From: CANRPC01 sp964456095
Lineage (GTDB): Bacteria; Bacillota_I; Bacilli_A; RFN20; CAG-449
Length of the DNA stretch: 6,455 nt
Reading direction: 5' to 3'
Assembly (NCBI GenBank): GCA_964456095.1
Contig: CAYVZF010000068.1
Location: 1 to 6,455 of the forward strand
Each line of letters opens with the position of its first letter. Position 1 is the first letter of the stretch. Positions 5,889 through 6,455 of the stretch are shown piece after piece. Under the pieces are notes generated by a model. It was given only the letters and a program-made list of their open reading frames with translations, made no database searches and was not told the origin of the DNA. The position numbers were made by a program, and so were the translations under genes.

Positions 5889-5941
5889 GACGAAAGGTTA
5901 TCTACGGGACGATAGGTAGTACTGTTTGACGAAAGGTTATC
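5889..5941 (+). repeat. Three degenerate direct repeats, GACGAWAGGTWRT
   Basis: GACGAAAGGTTATC occurs exactly at 5889-5902 and 5928-5941. A diverged middle copy, GACGATAGGTAGT, lies at 5908-5920. The starts are 19 and 20 bp apart, close to two helical turns. The copies are short and there are only three. They could be binding sites for a replication, partition or recombination protein of the decayed element, or a remnant tandem duplication. No function can be assigned. Confidence 0.65.
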
Positions 5942-5959
5942 AAATTAAGTAAATTATAA

Positions 5960-6168
5960 AATACTGTGCTTAGGTGGATGATGGACAATGTATGTGTAAG
6001 AGTAGATCAGACAGGAAATATTAAAATGGATAAATCAAAATCTACTGAGAAGATTGACGGTAGCGTAGCAACTGTTATGGCACTCGATAGAACAATAAGA
6101 GAAAAAACGGGACTTCTGATTCTGTTTTCGATTCAAGAGGTCTTTTGATTATTTTTGGGGGTCTATAA
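5960..6168 (+). pseudogene. Phage terminase large subunit, C-terminal remnant (frameshifted)
   Basis: About 65 residues of the C-terminal nuclease end of a phage terminase large subunit of the YmfN/COG4626 (Terminase_1) type, the DNA-packaging motor. The first frame reads NTVLRWMMDN, then NIKMDKSKSTEKIDG and VATVMALDRTIR, all hallmark blocks of that family terminus. At about 6107-6112 the frame breaks. The expected ending TSDSVFDSRGLLII continues in another frame from 6112 to the TAA at 6166-6168, as if one base had been lost. An in-frame TAA at 5957-5959 stands directly before the homologous part, and the several hundred upstream residues (ATPase domain) are absent. A 60-codon reading from GTG 5966 is therefore a fragment, not a gene. 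No portal, protease or capsid gene follows, so the prophage is decayed on both sides. Its G+C looks higher than the backbone. Confidence 0.86.
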
Positions 6169-6174
6169 GCATAA

Positions 6175-6194
6175 AAACTATCACTTTGGCGATA
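6175..6194 (+). repeat. Palindrome-bearing repeat, upstream copy
   Basis: AAACTATCACTTTGGCGATA, identical to the copy at 6229-6248 except for one base (C for T at 6190). The change breaks one pair of the TATCAC/GTGATA palindrome. It starts 54 bp upstream of the other copy, close to five helical turns. Read as the distal operator of a two-site regulatory region. Confidence 0.7.
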
Positions 6195-6223
6195 ATAAAA
6201 ATGAAGAAAGTTGGAATAGCCTC

Positions 6224-6252
6224 TTAACAAACTATCACTTTGGTGATACAAT
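6224..6252 (+). promoter_or_regulatory. Promoter of the DUF3990 gene
   Basis: TTAACA (6224-6229), exactly 17 nt, and TACAAT (6247-6252), each one base from consensus. The start should be near 6259, leaving a leader of about 24 nt with the GGAGG site. The spacer is almost filled by the palindrome at 6233-6248, so a repressor bound there would block RNA polymerase. Confidence 0.72.
6229..6248 (+). promoter_or_regulatory. Predicted operator between -35 and -10 of the DUF3990 promoter
   Basis: AAACTATCACTTTGGTGATA contains a perfect two-fold symmetric site, TATCAC-TTTG-GTGATA (6233-6248). The size and symmetry suit a dimeric helix-turn-helix regulator. The regulator is unknown: no regulator gene lies upstream in the window, and any downstream partner is beyond the edge. 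Confidence 0.65.
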
Positions 6253-6268
6253 AATATCGAATAAAAGT

Positions 6269-6273
6269 GGAGG
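6269..6273 (+). promoter_or_regulatory. Ribosome-binding site of the DUF3990 gene
   Basis: GGAGG in AAGTGGAGGATATTG, 9 nt before the ATG at 6283. It supports that start codon. Confidence 0.85.
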
Positions 6274-6282
6274 ATATTGAAC

Positions 6283-6455
6283 ATGAAAAAAATCATTACC
6301 ATCTATCACGGTTCACAAAAGAATATAGAAACACCTATTTTCAGTGAAGGAAAGAAGAATAACGATTTCGGTTTGGGCTTTTATTGTACGCAAAGCATGA
6401 ACCTTGCCAAGGAATGGGCAGTTTCCTCATTGCGTGACGGATTTGCAAACGAATA
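6283..6455 (+). CDS. DUF3990 family protein, 5' part (runs off the edge)
   Basis: Only the first 57 codons are present. The protein starts MKKIITIYHGS, has a GK-rich turn, then NDFGLGFYCT (27-36) and LAKEWAV (41-47). This pattern is the N-terminal half of the DUF3990 family as I know it. No signal peptide or membrane segment is visible, so it is probably cytosolic. H9 in YHGS and Y34 in GFYCT match the first two elements of the H-Y-E arrangement of PARP-like ADP-ribosyltransferases; the third residue would lie beyond the window. An ADP-ribosyltransferase-like role, perhaps as a toxin in a toxin-antitoxin pair, is inference from fold signature and from the frequent pairing of this family with small DUF3791 genes, which I recall but cannot check here. 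G+C is about 38%, clearly above the backbone. It has its own promoter with an embedded operator. Confidence 0.8.
   Translation, partial: MKKIITIYHGSQKNIETPIFSEGKKNNDFGLGFYCTQSMNLAKEWAVSSLRDGFANE

Larger units (their letters stand above)
5783..5959. other. Intergenic stretch without a gene
   Basis: Between the tRNA terminator and the phage remnant no open frame in either direction looks like a gene. The stretch holds a strong hairpin terminator (5828-5866) and three degenerate direct repeats (5889-5941). The frame that continues into the terminase remnant is broken here by TGA (5927-5929) and TAA (5957-5959). This is the probable boundary between core chromosome and accessory DNA, but no attachment-site duplication can be seen. 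Confidence 0.6.

Noticed and set aside
5889..5941. CRISPR-like array
   Set aside because: The repeats are 13-14 bp with 5-7 bp gaps, only three copies, one of them diverged. Repeat and spacer sizes are far too small for CRISPR.
5966..6148. A 60-aa protein-coding gene starting at GTG 5966
   Set aside because: There is no ribosome-binding site. The sequence is the interior of a terminase C-terminus, and the last ten or so residues come from the wrong frame after a frameshift.
6201..6227. Eight-codon frame MKKVGIAS between the two operator copies
   Set aside because: It lacks a Shine-Dalgarno sequence, lies upstream of the predicted start site and is short enough to be chance.
6075..6302. Minus-strand open frame of 75 codons
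   Set aside because: It is antisense to the terminase remnant, the tandem operators and the start of the DUF3990 gene, with no ribosome-binding site or family resemblance.

Overview
The window is AT-rich. The backbone is roughly a quarter G+C by eye, and some stretches of the glycosidase gene are far lower. It uses the standard bacterial code: tryptophans are TGG, every intact CDS whose end is visible stops at TAA, and no intact gene contains an in-frame TGA. Strong AGGAGG-type ribosome-binding sites, CIRCE heat-shock operators, a preQ1-I riboswitch, a QueT transporter and a LysM-GH18 enzyme of the YaaH/SleL type together point to a low-GC Firmicute. The Bacilli/Erysipelotrichia or a neighbouring uncultured gut lineage fits best. 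No species can be named from the sequence.

Positions 1-5740 look like ordinary chromosome. clpB (minus strand, 2596-44) encodes the ClpB disaggregase, has its own terminator at 1-42, and starts from a promoter covered by two tandem CIRCE elements (HrcA operators). A Cof-type HAD phosphatase gene (2761-3561, plus) diverges from it. That gene converges on queT (minus, 4063-3554), a predicted queuosine-precursor transporter, and the two overlap by 8 bp. The queT leader is a compact preQ1-I riboswitch whose aptamer, antiterminator and terminator can be traced base by base. Divergent from queT is a plus-strand gene (4264-5535) for a two-LysM, GH18 peptidoglycan glucosaminidase like spore-cortex-lytic SleL/YaaH. 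It is followed by a consensus promoter, tRNA-Thr(CGU), tRNA-Val(CAC) and a clear terminator.

Beyond the tRNA terminator the character changes. From about 5783 to 6282 there is no intact gene. This stretch holds an orphan strong terminator hairpin (5828-5866), three degenerate direct repeats of 19-20 bp period (5889-5941), and a truncated, frameshifted 3' end of a phage terminase large-subunit gene (about 5960-6168). After these come two copies of a 20-bp palindrome-bearing repeat 54 bp apart. The second copy sits between near-consensus -35 and -10 boxes of a promoter for the last gene, which runs off the right edge. That gene encodes a DUF3990-type protein with an H...GFYCT signature suggestive of an ADP-ribosyltransferase fold. 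Its G+C is about 38% by count, higher than the backbone. I read this part as a decayed mobile element next to a tRNA pair, with a self-regulated, possibly toxin-like accessory gene.

The best-supported regulatory logic is as follows: HrcA represses clpB until heat or protein stress, preQ1 binding terminates queT transcription when the precursor is plentiful, and an unknown repressor is predicted to act on the DUF3990 promoter.
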